DNA of 64,000 nucleotides from Streptomyces sp. NK08204. GTDB lineage: Bacteria; Actinomycetota; Actinomycetes; Streptomycetales; Streptomycetaceae. Within the stretch, counting starts at the first letter, position 1. Each line of letters opens with the position of its first letter. Positions 1 to 11,737 of this stretch are shown here, piece by piece. The DNA is taken from the NCBI RefSeq assembly GCF_020400585.1, contig NZ_JAINVF010000003.1, forward strand, positions 1 through 64,000, written 5' to 3'. Below the pieces are notes generated by a model that did not search any database, was not told the origin of the DNA, and worked only from the letters and a program-made list of their open reading frames with translations. The position numbers were made by a program, and so were the translations under genes.

Positions 1-1
1 T

Positions 2-679
2 GTCCACTACGGCAACGGCTACGTCAACGCCTTCTGGGACGACAGCTGCTTCTGCATGACCTACGGCGACGGCGCGAACAACACCGACCCGCTGACCTCC
101 CTCGACGTCGCCGGCCACGAGATGAGCCACGGCGTCACCTCCAACACCGCCGGCCTGAACTACAGCGGTGAGTCCGGTGGCCTGAACGAGGCGACCAGCG
201 ACATCATGGGCACCGGCGTGGAGTTCTACGCCAACAACGCCTCCGACCCCGGTGACTACCTCATCGGCGAGAAGATCGACATCAACGGCAACGGCACCCC
301 GCTGCGCTACATGGACCAGCCCAGCAAGGACGGCAGCTCCGCCGACTACTGGTCCTCGTCCGTGGGCACCCTGAACGTCCACTACTCGTCCGGTGTCGCC
401 AACCACTTCTTCTACCTGCTGTCCGAGGGCAGCGGCGCGAAGACCGTCAACGGGGTGTCCTACAACTCGCCCACCTACAACGGCTCCACGGTCACCGGCA
501 TCGGCCGGGACAAGGCGCTGCAGATCTGGTACAAGGCGCTGACCACGTACTTCACGTCGACGACCGACTACGCGGGCGCCCGCGCCGGCACCCTGCAGGC
601 CGCGGCCGACCTGTACGGCTCCGGCAGCGCCGAGTACAACGCGGTGGCGGCGGCCTGGTCGGCGGTCAACGTCAACTAG
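2..679 (+). CDS. M4 (thermolysin-like) metalloprotease, C-terminal part
   Basis: The reading frame is open from base 2, so the gene begins before the window; 225 residues are visible. It is the catalytic half of a secreted zinc metalloprotease of family M4. The zinc-binding HEMSH motif is at visible residues 39-43, the third zinc ligand is the Glu in GGLNEATSD about 20 residues later, and VHYSSGVANHFFYLL matches the region carrying the thermolysin active-site His. The protein ends shortly after the catalytic domain (WSAVNVN) with no added binding domain. The signal peptide and propeptide expected for the family lie outside the window. A strong hairpin follows 70 bases downstream. Confidence 0.95.
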   Translation, partial: VHYGNGYVNAFWDDSCFCMTYGDGANNTDPLTSLDVAGHEMSHGVTSNTAGLNYSGESGGLNEATSDIMGTGVEFYANNASDPGDYLIGEKIDINGNGTPLRYMDQPSKDGSSADYWSSSVGTLNVHYSSGVANHFFYLLSEGSGAKTVNGVSYNSPTYNGSTVTGIGRDKALQIWYKALTTYFTSTTDYAGARAGTLQAAADLYGSGSAEYNAVAAAWSAVNVN

Positions 680-747
680 ACGAGTCTCTCCCGAAAGGCC
701 GCGGGCACAAGACGAGGGTGTCCAAGGTCCGTTCGTGACGACGGGCA

Positions 748-785
748 TGGCACGGGTGTGGATCTGCGACTCCACACCCGTGCCA
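748..785 (+). terminator. Strong hairpin after the M4 protease gene
   Basis: Perfect 15-base inverted repeat (TGGCACGGGTGTGGA and its complement) with an 8-base loop. It lies between the protease stop and a convergent gene, so it probably ends transcription from both sides. There is no U-tract, as is usual in Streptomyces. Confidence 0.8.
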
Positions 786-864
786 CTCACGGTTCCACTG
801 GAGGGCGCCCGCCCCACCTGTCACCGCGACATGCCAGAACCGAAATCAACCCGGCCAAGCACTG

Positions 865-1764
865 CTAGTGGCCGGCCGCCTTCAGTTCGCCCACCAGGCG
901 TGCCGTCACCGGAGCCGGGACCCCGTGGCGGTCCGCGGCGCGTAGCAACGCCCCGCCGATCGCGTCCAGTTCGAGCGAGTGGCCGGCCTCCGCGTCGCGT
1001 TGCATGGACGACTTCGTGCCCGGCGGGAAGGCGTCGTACCGGGCGAGTGCCTGGGCGGGGTCGGCGGGGGCGCCGCAGGCGCGGCTGACCGCGGCGGTCT
1101 CGGCGACCAGGGCCTCCAGCTCCTCGCGGTGCCGGGTACGGACCTCGCCGAGGGGCATGCCGTACCGGGTGGTGAGCAGGGCGAACGGTGCGAGGAAGGC
1201 CATCTTGGCCCACAGGGCGGCTGTCTCGTCCCCGACCACGCGGGCGGCCGTTCCGGCGGCGGTGAGGACGGCGGCGAACGCGTCGAGACGGGGGCGGGGC
1301 ACGCCGTCCCCGGCCAGGTCGATCTCCGCGAACGGGCTGCCGTGTTCGATCACCCCGGGGGCGGTCCGGGTGGACTCCACGCGGATCACGGCCGGGGCCA
1401 CGCGGTCGGCGCCGTAGCGGGCGCGCAGTGCCGCGGGGTGTTCGACGCCGTTCAGCAGCGGTACGACCAGGGCGTCGCCGAGGACGGCGGGCGGGACGCG
1501 GGTGAGGGCGGCGTCGAGCGCGGTGTGCTTGACGGCGATCACACAGGCGTCCACGGGCTCGCGCAGTTCGGTGTCCGCCTCGACAGGGGCGGTGAAGTCG
1601 CCGAACTGGCCGCTGCGGACGTGGATTCCGCTCTTGCGCAGGGTGTCGGCCGTGCCCTCGCGGGCCAGGCAGATCACGCGGTGGCCGGAGCGGGACAGGA
1701 GGGCGGCGAGGAGCCCGCCCGTGCCGCCGGGGCCGAGGACGGCCACGGTATGCCGGAGAGCCAT
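865..1764 (-). CDS. Ketopantoate reductase family (PanE/ApbA) oxidoreductase
   Basis: A 299-residue protein of the NADPH-dependent 2-dehydropantoate 2-reductase family. The N-terminus VAVLGPGGTGGLLAALL is the Rossmann dinucleotide loop. VIAVKHTALDAAL and LNGVEH match the conserved KxxD/LxNG regions of ketopantoate reductases, and the C-terminal half has the helical substrate-binding domain with SSMQRDAEAG. In pantothenate synthesis this family reduces ketopantoate to pantoate, but many actinobacterial paralogues have unknown substrates and no pan genes lie nearby, so the substrate is open. It starts at ATG 1764 and is convergent with the M4 protease. A small DUF2277 gene diverges from it. Confidence 0.88.
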   Translation of the reverse strand: MALRHTVAVLGPGGTGGLLAALLSRSGHRVICLAREGTADTLRKSGIHVRSGQFGDFTAPVEADTELREPVDACVIAVKHTALDAALTRVPPAVLGDALVVPLLNGVEHPAALRARYGADRVAPAVIRVESTRTAPGVIEHGSPFAEIDLAGDGVPRPRLDAFAAVLTAAGTAARVVGDETAALWAKMAFLAPFALLTTRYGMPLGEVRTRHREELEALVAETAAVSRACGAPADPAQALARYDAFPPGTKSSMQRDAEAGHSLELDAIGGALLRAADRHGVPAPVTARLVGELKAAGH

Positions 1765-1856
1765 GAGGCTGTTCCTCTCGTCGGTCGGCCCCGGGGATCG
1801 GTGGCCGCCTTGCGGTGATCTTCGCAGGGCGGGACGGGCCGGTCCAGACTGGGGGC

Positions 1857-2123
1857 ATGTGCCGGAGTATCAAGACGCTGCGTCCGCCCGTGCTGTCCGG
1901 TGAGGCCACGGACGAGGACATCCACGCCGCCGCGCTGCAGTACGTACGGAAGGTCTCGGGCCTGCGGGCCCCCGCCGCCCACAACCGCGAGGTCTTCGAC
2001 CGGGCCGTGGCCGCCGTGGCCCTGGCCACCGCCGAGTTGCTCGGCGGCCTGGAGATACGGGGGCAGGCGGTGCGCGGGGCGGGCGGGCACGCGCCTGGTG
2101 CCGGAGCGGCAGGCATGGGCTAG
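1857..2123 (+). CDS. DUF2277 family small protein
   Basis: An 88-residue protein recognised from its start MCRSIKTLRPP and the block AALQYVRKVSGLRAPAAHN, both typical of DUF2277. I start it at ATG 1857, because family members begin at MCR and the upstream codons in frame look like non-coding sequence. The function of the family is unknown. The protein has no signal peptide or membrane segment. It diverges from the ketopantoate-reductase-like gene across about 90 bases. Confidence 0.85.
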   Translation: MCRSIKTLRPPVLSGEATDEDIHAAALQYVRKVSGLRAPAAHNREVFDRAVAAVALATAELLGGLEIRGQAVRGAGGHAPGAGAAGMG

Positions 2124-2345
2124 GTGTTCTGTCCCGGGAGGTTGTGGACGGGTGAGCCAGGTCTCGGCTGAGGAATCTTGAAGCGGGTGAGGGCCTTCCG
2201 GTTCGGTGTGGACCGCGGCGGGCAGACGCCGGTGGCCGGCCGACCCTGCGCCCCCGTGACCCGGCGGAACGCCCCCCGCGCCTCTCCTGTCACACCCGCG
2301 GCGTACGCTGTATGGCTGTCATCGGGGGAGCAACGGGGGAGTGTC

Positions 2346-2957
2346 GTGTTGGAGAGTGTGGGGTCACTAGCGGCCGGGCCATGGATCTACGCCATGGTGG
2401 CGCTGTCCGTCCTGCTCGACGTGTTCGTGCCGGTGCTGCCGAGCGGAGTCCTCGTCATCACCGCGGCCACCGCCGCGGCGGCGGGTTCCGGGGCGGCGGC
2501 GGGAAGCGTCCCGCACGAGGTGCCGGACATCGCCGCCCTGATCCTGTCCGCGGCGACCGCCTCGGTCCTCGGTGACGTGGTCGCCTACCGGCTGGCTTGG
2601 CGCGGCGGTGAGCGGCTGGACCGGGCGATAGCCCGCTCACGGCGGCTCGCCACCGCGCAGGAGCGGCTCGGCGAGGCGTTGTCCCGGGGCGGGGGCGCGC
2701 TGGTCGTGCTGGCCCGTTTCGCGCCGGCGGGCCGCTCGATCGTCTCCTTCTGTGCGGGTGCCGCCCACCGCCGGGCCCGCGACTTCGTGCCCTGGTCCGC
2801 TCTGGCCGGGCTCTCCTGGGCCGCCTACAGCGTGGCCCTCGGCTACTTCGGCGCCCGGTGGCTGGGCGAGACCTGGCTGGCCACGGGCGTGTCGCTGGTG
2901 GCGCTGTTCGGGGCGGGCGCCGCGGCGGGCTTCCTGGTGCGGCGCCGGCCGGCCTGA
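2346..2957 (+). CDS. DedA/VTT-family-like membrane protein
   Basis: A 203-residue integral membrane protein. I chose the GTG start at 2346 because a purine-rich GGGGGAG precedes it and the upstream in-frame residues are polar and unlike a protein start. It has hydrophobic segments near residues 10-50, 60-80, 115-135, 145-165 and 175-195. LARFAPAGRSIVSFCAGAA resembles the conserved RFxPxxR...AG re-entrant region of DedA proteins, which are proposed polyprenyl-phosphate or lipid flippases. The protein is a short, divergent member. It is convergent with the secreted HNH nuclease gene. Confidence 0.72.
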   Translation: MLESVGSLAAGPWIYAMVALSVLLDVFVPVLPSGVLVITAATAAAAGSGAAAGSVPHEVPDIAALILSAATASVLGDVVAYRLAWRGGERLDRAIARSRRLATAQERLGEALSRGGGALVVLARFAPAGRSIVSFCAGAAHRRARDFVPWSALAGLSWAAYSVALGYFGARWLGETWLATGVSLVALFGAGAAAGFLVRRRPA

Positions 2958-3009
2958 CCGACCGCGGCCGGCCCGGCCGGCGCCGTGCTACCGGCGGATG
3001 CCCGGGTGA

Positions 3010-3654
3010 TCAGCAGGCGGCCAGGTAGTTCTGCAGCGCGTTCTTCTCGGCGGAGTCGACCGAGAGGTTGTAGTAGTACTTCACCTGGACCCAGGCGCGC
3101 ACGTAGGTGCAGACGTACGCCGAGCGGGGCGGCACCCAGGTCGCCGGGTCCTGGTCGCCCTTGGCCTGGTTGACGTTGTCGGTGACCGCGAGAAGCTGCG
3201 GGCGGGTGACGTCGTTGGCGAAGTCCTGCCGCTTGGCGGTGGTCCACTTGCTCGCGCCGGAGTCCCAGGCCTCGGCGAGCGGGACGAGGTGGTCGATGTC
3301 GACGTCGGACGGGGAGTACCAGGTCGCGCCGTCGTAGGGGGAGTACCAGCTGCCGCTCTGGGCCACGCAGCTGGAGTCGGTGACGACGTTCGAGCCGTCC
3401 CGCTTGAGGATCCACTCGCGGGTGTTGCAGGTGCCGGAGATGGTGATCCAGGTCGGGAACAGGGAGCGGTCGTAGCCGGTGCGGTTCTCGGTGGCCACGG
3501 TGAGCTGGGAGAGGTAGCTGCGCGCGGTGGAGGCGCTGACCGGGGTGGGCAGGGCGGCGGAGGCGCTCGGGGAGTCGAGCAGGGCGGCGGAGGCGATCAG
3601 GCCCGTCAGGGCCGCGAGTATGCCCAGACGTCGACGCGCGTAGAACTTCGGCAT
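3010..3654 (-). CDS. Secreted HNH-family (DUF1524-type) nuclease
   Basis: A 214-residue exported protein. It starts at ATG 3654 behind AAGGGAG. Residues 1-35 form a signal peptide with an Arg-rich start (YARRRLG), a hydrophobic core and an ASA cleavage region. The mature protein carries DVDIDHLVPLAEAW, the His-containing core of the HNH/DUF1524 nuclease motif, followed by NDVTRPQLLAVTDNVNQAKGD, the Asn/His-finger part. Paired cysteines suit an extracellular protein. Homologues are common in Streptomyces and are thought to degrade external nucleic acid. It is convergent with the DedA-like gene and divergent from the Mn riboswitch. Confidence 0.88.
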   Translation of the reverse strand: MPKFYARRRLGILAALTGLIASAALLDSPSASAALPTPVSASTARSYLSQLTVATENRTGYDRSLFPTWITISGTCNTREWILKRDGSNVVTDSSCVAQSGSWYSPYDGATWYSPSDVDIDHLVPLAEAWDSGASKWTTAKRQDFANDVTRPQLLAVTDNVNQAKGDQDPATWVPPRSAYVCTYVRAWVQVKYYYNLSVDSAEKNALQNYLAAC

Positions 3655-3814
3655 GCGAACTCCCTTGGGGGGTAGGGGCGTTGGGGCGCGAGCGAGGGAA
3701 TGCTCGCGGTGCCGTGCGACCGGAAGGTGAGCGCCCGGTAAGAAGATAATGACGTGTTCATGACATGACAAGGTCGGTGGCGGAACTTTCACGTCGCGTA
3801 CCATGGACGGCGCA

Positions 3815-3915
3815 GAAGGGGAGTAGCTCCTCGCCGGACCGTCGACATACTGCTCAGCCAGCCTGAGCCGGCGCCCGGAGGCGGATCGACACACGACCGC
3901 CCAGCGAGACCTTCG
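3815..3915 (+). promoter_or_regulatory. yybP-ykoY manganese riboswitch
   Basis: The stretch opens with AGGGGAGTAGC at about 3817-3827 and closes with CAGCGAGACCTTCGG at about 3902-3916. These match the two conserved internal-loop strands of the Mn2+-sensing yybP-ykoY class, and a CATACTG strand (about 3846) and a variable arm lie between them. It lies about 115 bases before an UPF0016-type exporter, one of the classic targets of this riboswitch. Mn2+ binding normally turns such genes on. Confidence 0.85.
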
Positions 3916-4029
3916 GCCAGCAGTACACGCCCGTGCCCCATGGCGCGGGCACCGAGTGTGCTGCCGTGCCGAGGCGTCTCATGTGAAGTGCGGCACTCTC
4001 GGTGGGGCAGCCCGACCGATTGAGGACCC

Positions 4030-4611
4030 TTGATCAGTATCACCGTGACGGCGCTCGTATTCGGCGTCATCTTCCTCGCCGAACTGCCGGACAAGACCGC
4101 GCTCGCCGGTCTCGTCCTGGGCACCCGTTACCGCGCCTCGTACGTCTTCGCGGGCGTCGCCGCGGCCTTCCTGCTGCACGTCGTGCTCGCCGTCGCGGCC
4201 GGCAGCGCCCTGACCCTGTTGCCGCAGCAGATCGTGCACGCGCTCACCGGTGTCCTCTTCCTCGGCGGCGCCGCCGTGCTCCTGATGAAGAAGGACGAGG
4301 ACGAGGAGGAGATCAGGAAGCCCGCCGACCAGTCCTTCTGGAAGGTGGCGGGCACGGGCTTCACGCTCATCCTGGTCGCCGAGTTCGGCGATCTCACCCA
4401 GATCATGACCGCCAACCTGGCCGCCCGCTACGACGCCCCGATCTCCGTCGGCCTCGGCGCGGTCCTCGGTCTGTGGGCGGTGGCCGGTCTCGGCATCGTC
4501 GGGGGAAAGGCCCTGATGAGGCGGGTTCCGCTGCGGCTGATCACGAAGATCGCGGCCCTGCTGATGACGGGCCTCGGCGTCTGGAGTCTCTACGAGGCCG
4601 TGGCGGGCTGA
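4030..4611 (+). CDS. UPF0016/TMEM165-GDT1 family manganese exporter
   Basis: A 193-residue membrane protein built from two related halves, each with the family signature: AELPDKT near residue 18 and AEFGDLTQ near residue 118. These acidic motifs bind the transported cation. About six membrane helices are visible, with a charged loop (KKDEDEEEIRK) between the halves. The start is TTG 4030. The yybP-ykoY riboswitch upstream supports Mn2+ efflux under Mn2+ control. The family also includes Ca2+/H+ exchangers in eukaryotes. The gene appears monocistronic. Confidence 0.92.
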   Translation: MISITVTALVFGVIFLAELPDKTALAGLVLGTRYRASYVFAGVAAAFLLHVVLAVAAGSALTLLPQQIVHALTGVLFLGGAAVLLMKKDEDEEEIRKPADQSFWKVAGTGFTLILVAEFGDLTQIMTANLAARYDAPISVGLGAVLGLWAVAGLGIVGGKALMRRVPLRLITKIAALLMTGLGVWSLYEAVAG

Positions 4612-4768
4612 GGCGCCCGGCCGGGGTGAACGGACGATGAACCCTCATAAAGGCGGTGGCGGGACCGGGCCTTGTTTTGTACCGTAGAGAAACAAAGTGG
4701 CTCCCGCCCGTTTTCCCTGACCGGCGGGCGGGGCCGCCTTGTCCTGTATCTCGTTCCTGGAGTTGCCG

Positions 4769-5449
4769 ATGCCGGCCACCGCCACGCCCGCCGCCACCCC
4801 GTCGGTCCTCACGGCCCGTGCCCTCCTGCTCGACATGGACGGCACGCTCGTCGACTCGAACGCCGTGGTGGAGCGCGTCTGGCGGCGCTGGGCGAAGCGG
4901 CACGGGCTCGACGGCGACGAGGTGATGCGGGTGGTCCACGGCCGCCAGGGGCACGCCTCCATGGCCCTCCTGCTGCCCGACCGGCCCAGGGAGCAGAACC
5001 TCGCCGACAACGCCCGCCTGCTCGCGGAGGAGACCGCCGACGTGGACGGCGTGGTAGAGGTCCCCGGCGCAGGCGTCTTCCTCGCCGCCCTGCGCGGCCT
5101 CCCGCACGCCCTGGTCACCTCCGCCGACGTCGCCCTGTCCACGGCCCGCATGGCCGCCGCCGGACTGCCGCTGCCCGGGCTGCGCATCACCGCCGAGTCG
5201 GTCGGCGCGAGCAAGCCCGACCCCGAGGGCTTCCTGAAGGGGGCCGCCGAACTGGGCGTCGCGCCGGCGGACTGCATCGTCTTCGAGGACTCCGGTGCGG
5301 GCATCGCGGCGGGACGTGCCGCGGGGATGACGGTCGTGGGTGTCGGTCCGCGGGCCGCCCGCCACGATCCCGACATCGTCGTGCGCGACCTCACCCAGGT
5401 GAGCGTCGAGGCGTCGGCGGACGGGGCGATCTGCCTCCGCATCGGCTGA
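4769..5449 (+). CDS. HAD-family phosphatase
   Basis: A 226-residue hydrolase of the HAD superfamily (beta-phosphoglucomutase/sugar-phosphatase-like subgroup). DMDGTLVDS near the N-terminus holds the nucleophilic Asp and the acid/base Asp. VTSAD is motif II, SKPDPEGFL carries the motif III Lys, and FEDSGAGIAAG is motif IV. The helical cap lies between motifs I and II. I start at ATG 4769 (MPATA), which has GGAG upstream; an in-frame ATG at 4739 lacks a good site. The substrate cannot be told from the sequence. A short inverted repeat (CTTGTTT / AAACAAAG, about 4672-4699) lies in the promoter region. Confidence 0.9.
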   Translation: MPATATPAATPSVLTARALLLDMDGTLVDSNAVVERVWRRWAKRHGLDGDEVMRVVHGRQGHASMALLLPDRPREQNLADNARLLAEETADVDGVVEVPGAGVFLAALRGLPHALVTSADVALSTARMAAAGLPLPGLRITAESVGASKPDPEGFLKGAAELGVAPADCIVFEDSGAGIAAGRAAGMTVVGVGPRAARHDPDIVVRDLTQVSVEASADGAICLRIG

Positions 5450-5501
5450 GCCGCCGTACCGCGCAGCCGAGCCGCTGTACGCGGGCGCGCCGGTCCGGCC
5501 G

Positions 5502-8711
<3,210 letters not shown>

Positions 8712-8734
8712 GGGCCGCCGCGCCGACGGCTCCT

Positions 8735-9235
8735 TCACCGCAGGGGCAACAGCTCCTTGCGGAACCAGTGTTCGGCATACGGGTCGTCGTTGTGCGGGCC
8801 GGTCTCCGTGTAGCCCAGGCGGGCGTACAGGGCGCGGGCCTCCACCAGGTCGGACCGGGTGTCGAGGACGATGTGCCGGGCACCCAGGGCGCGTGCGGCG
8901 TCCTCCGCGGCGGCGACGAGCGGCGAGGCACCGCCCCGGCCGCGCATCCCCTCGTACAGGAAGACCCGGGTCAGTTCCGCCGTGTCCGCGTCCAGGAGCC
9001 GTACACCCGCCGAACCGGCCGGCTCACCCTCGTACCGAGTGATCAGCAACTGGCCGGTGGGCGGGGCGAGTTCTGCGCCGGTCTTGGCCGCGATCTCCCG
9101 TTCCAGCTCGTCCGGGTCGGTGCGCCGGCCCTCGTGCAGCAGGTACCAGCGGTCGCTGACCTCCGTGTAGTACGCCCGCCACAGTGCGGCAGCGGCGGGG
9201 GAGTCGTACGGCTCAGCGGCGATCGTCCACGTCAT
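8735..9235 (-). CDS. GNAT family N-acetyltransferase
   Basis: A 166-residue acetyltransferase. LTRVFLYEGMRGRGGASPLV matches GNAT motif A, which binds acetyl-CoA pyrophosphate (R-G-x-G-A variant). The C-terminal LYARLGYTETGPHNDDPYAEHWF matches motif B. I start at ATG 9235 (MTWTIAAE). An ATG three codons upstream is also possible, and both overlap the end of the DUF1992 gene by 23-32 bases, so the two are probably co-transcribed. The acceptor substrate is unknown. It is convergent with the MFS exporter gene, 23 bases away. Confidence 0.88.
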   Translation of the reverse strand: MTWTIAAEPYDSPAAAALWRAYYTEVSDRWYLLHEGRRTDPDELEREIAAKTGAELAPPTGQLLITRYEGEPAGSAGVRLLDADTAELTRVFLYEGMRGRGGASPLVAAAEDAARALGARHIVLDTRSDLVEARALYARLGYTETGPHNDDPYAEHWFRKELLPLR

Positions 9236-9704
9236 GCCCGGCATGATTCCCCATGGGCCGGTCCCGCGCGGGTGATTTTCCCGCGGTGCCACGGGCATCG
9301 GTGGTGGCCCTGCGCAGCCGCCATTCGCGTACGACCTCCTCGACGTCGTACGGCTTCTTGCCCAGCGGAGGGCCGGGCGGGGGCTTGAACATCATGTCGC
9401 GGATCTTGACGTTGACATCCTCGATGATCTTCCGTGCGATGCGCTCCGAAGGCGCCGCACAGGCCGCCGCGAAGGCGTCCTCGGCCTCTTTGCGCAGGGC
9501 CAGGGACGGGGGCAGCACGGCCAGTCCCTCGCGGGCCATCTTGCGTTTGACCCACCACAGTTCGTCGTACGTGGAGTCGAGCCCGTCGGGCAGCGGTTCT
9601 CCCGCGCCCGGCAGCCGGTCGAACTCGCCGCGCCGCTGGGCGTCGCGGATCTGCTTGTCGGCCCAGGACTCGAACGGGACGCCCGGTGGCTTTCGCTCGG
9701 TCAT
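9213..9704 (-). CDS. DUF1992 (DnaJ homologue C-terminal domain) protein
   Basis: A 163-residue protein. The family hallmark is FESWADKQIRDAQRRGEFDRLPGAGEPL in its first third, followed by DELWWVKRKMAREGL and a helical segment. It resembles the conserved C-terminal region of DNAJC28-type proteins but lacks a J domain. The function is unknown. The last residues (GNHAGHDVDDRR) overlap the start of the acetyltransferase gene, indicating translational coupling. The start is ATG 9704. Confidence 0.88.
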   Translation of the reverse strand: MTERKPPGVPFESWADKQIRDAQRRGEFDRLPGAGEPLPDGLDSTYDELWWVKRKMAREGLAVLPPSLALRKEAEDAFAAACAAPSERIARKIIEDVNVKIRDMMFKPPPGPPLGKKPYDVEEVVREWRLRRATTDARGTAGKSPARDRPMGNHAGHDVDDRR

Positions 9705-9837
9705 GAACCCATTGTGCCGGACGGGCCCGAGCCGGTCGTTTTATCATGCGGCGACGGCACGGCGATCCGGCCGCCGCACAGGGACGTCACAGGCTCACCG
9801 GCCTCGCTGAGGTACCGGTCGTCGCAAGGGGAACACC

Positions 9838-10230
9838 GTGCTCGAACTCACCATGGCCACCGTCTCCGGTGCCGATGCGGGCGCCACGGCCGGCATGTCG
9901 ATGGCTGAGGCGCCCAGTGCGCCGGGCGCCGTGCTGCGGGTGGGCCGGGACGCGTCGGTGTGCCGACTGGTCACGCCCGAGGACTGGCTGTTCGTCTCCC
10001 GTGTCCACCTGGAGTTCCGGTGCGGCCCCGACGGCGCCTGGCAGGTGTCCTGGCTGCGCGGCTCCCAGGCCGAACCGGCCTCCGAGGTCCGGCTGACTGT
10101 CGGGGAGCGCACACAGCCCGTCACCTACGGCGGCACCGTGGCGCTGCCGCACGGCGGCTCCGGCGAGCTGGTGGTCAAGGACCGCGCGCAGCCGCGCAGC
10201 GTCAACGTCGGCTTCTACCACGACGTGTGA
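9838..10230 (+). CDS. FHA-domain-like protein
   Basis: A 130-residue protein starting at GTG 9838 behind AAGGGGAA. The centre has the order expected of a forkhead-associated domain: LRVGRDASVC, then FVSRVHLEF (the SxxH strand that binds phosphothreonine), then a run of beta strands. There is no kinase or other domain attached, so it probably acts as a stand-alone phosphopeptide-binding module. It is convergent with the O-methyltransferase gene, 22 bases apart. The FHA call rests on motif pattern only. Confidence 0.7.
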   Translation: MLELTMATVSGADAGATAGMSMAEAPSAPGAVLRVGRDASVCRLVTPEDWLFVSRVHLEFRCGPDGAWQVSWLRGSQAEPASEVRLTVGERTQPVTYGGTVALPHGGSGELVVKDRAQPRSVNVGFYHDV

Positions 10231-10252
10231 GCCCGGTCCCGCTCACCTCCGC

Positions 10253-10924
10253 TCAGGCCAGCACCCGGGCCATGGCGAAGCCGTCGTAGCCCTTGCTGCC
10301 CACCGTCTGGACCGCGGTGCCGCTCAGTCTCGGGTGCGTGGCGATCAGCTCGATCGCCTCGCGGGTGCCGATGATGTCGGGCTCGGTGCTCTCCGAGTCG
10401 ACGACCTGACCGCCGCGCACCACGTTGTCCAGGATGATCAGGCTGCCCGCGCGGGTGAGCTTCAGCGCCCACTCCACGTAGTGCGCGTTGTTGGCCTTGT
10501 CGGCATCGATGAAGACCATGTCGAAGGGGGCCGGGTTCTCGTCGGCGAGCTTGGGCAGCGACTCGAGTGCCGGGCCCACGCGCACCTCCACGATCCGGTC
10601 CAGGCCCGCGCGGGCGATGTTCCGCGTGGCGACGTCGGCGTTCCTGGCGCTGTACTCCAGCGAGATCAGCCGGCCGTCCTCGGGGAGGGCGCGGGCCAGC
10701 CAGATGGTGCTGTAGCCGCCGAGGGTGCCGATCTCCAGGATGGTGCGGGCGCCCTGCACCTGGGCGAGCAACTGCAGGAACTTGCCCTGTGCGGCCGTCA
10801 CGCTGATGTTCGGCAGCCCCGCCGCCTCGCTGTCCCGCAGGGCGGCGTGGAGCACGTCGTCATCGGGTGAGAGATGGCTGGAGAAGTAGAAGTCGACGTC
10901 ATCCCAGATCTGCGCCCCGCTCAT
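10253..10924 (-). CDS. Class I O-methyltransferase (family 3, COMT-like)
   Basis: A 223-residue SAM-dependent O-methyltransferase. TILEIGTLGGYSTIWLARAL is the SAM-binding motif I and LISLEYS carries the acidic ribose contact. DMVFIDADKANNAHYVEW and LIILDNVVRGG give the metal-binding Asp/Asn residues of caffeoyl-CoA/catechol-type enzymes, so it probably needs Mg2+. The start ATG 10924 is preceded by GAAAGG; the frame is open much further upstream but that part has no protein-like character. The acceptor is unknown. It is transcribed out of a gap of about 810 bases holding a short tandem repeat. Confidence 0.9.
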   Translation of the reverse strand: MSGAQIWDDVDFYFSSHLSPDDDVLHAALRDSEAAGLPNISVTAAQGKFLQLLAQVQGARTILEIGTLGGYSTIWLARALPEDGRLISLEYSARNADVATRNIARAGLDRIVEVRVGPALESLPKLADENPAPFDMVFIDADKANNAHYVEWALKLTRAGSLIILDNVVRGGQVVDSESTEPDIIGTREAIELIATHPRLSGTAVQTVGSKGYDGFAMARVLA

Positions 10925-11737
10925 CGCGCCCGCCGCCTTTCGGAGTGTCTGCCCGGCGTCATTATCCCAGCCATCGGAGCAGAGATCAGGCGCAATGGCC
11001 AAGAGCGTGGGGCCGTATGCGCCTCCGCGGCTGTGTCGTGGGCCGTATCCGGCCATGCAGTCCTGCGGTCGGACGGGCTGTGCCGTGGGGCGTGTCCCGG
11101 CCGCGCGGGCCTGCTGCCGGACGGCGGCGCGGAGGCCGGTGGCGCTCGGCTGCCACCGGCCCTCGGCCGCCGGGGCGAGTCCGGCAGCGGACGTCCCGCC
11201 GACTCCGCCGCGCGCCACACGGCGAGACCGCCGACGACGGTCGCGGCCGTCAGGCAGTACGCGGCCATCGTCACGTCGCCGGTCGCGCCGACCGGCGTGG
11301 TCACGACCGGCGTGGTCACGACCGGCGTGGTCACGACCGGCGTGGTCATGACCGGCGTGGTCGTGACCAGCGGGGTCGTGCCGCCCCGAAGACCGTGCCG
11401 TCCCGCGGCCGGAAGAAGACCTTGCCCGGGACGGTGACCGCGATGCTCGCCCGCCTGACGACGGGGCAGGCACCGGGCCCGCCGGCGAAGCCCCGGAGGC
11501 GGCCGAAAAGCGACGCCCGGCGCCGTTTCCGGGCTCCGGCTGTGATCCTTCTCGCGCTCAGCGCGGGCAACCAAGCCCCCCTCGGACTATCGTCATCCGG
11601 ACAAAAGGAGGTCGGACGTCAGGTGAAGCGGGGATAGCCTGCGTCCTCCTCCGGGGGGTCCGCGAGCTTCATGGGCTCGCGGAAAGAACCCGGCTGCACG
11701 GGGCGCCGGGACGAACGGGGCGGGAGGCCGACGAGGC
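10925..11737. other. Gap of about 800 bases without a firm gene; possible small minus-strand ORF
   Basis: No gene is convincing here. On the minus strand one frame between about 11260 and 11140 gives MAAYCLTAATVVGGLAVWRA, a possible membrane helix with G/C-ending codons. A different minus frame around 11480-11390 gives ASIAVTVPGKVFFRPRDG, also with coding-like codon use. The two are joined by the tandem repeat at 11291-11380, where the frame would have to change. This may be one small gene disrupted in the repeat, or chance. The remainder (11575-11737) is leader sequence of the GT87-PAP2 gene. Confidence 0.3.
11291..11380. repeat. 15-base tandem repeat, six units
   Basis: Three exact copies of ACCGGCGTGGTCACG are followed by two copies with one change each (ending TCATG and TCGTG) and one degenerate copy. 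The unit is a multiple of three, so copy number changes keep frame. On the minus strand it would encode repeated TPVVT. Confidence 0.9.

Noticed and set aside
11291..11380. Regular short repeats, considered as a CRISPR array
   Set aside because: The 15-base units are directly adjacent with no spacers, and no cas genes are in the window.
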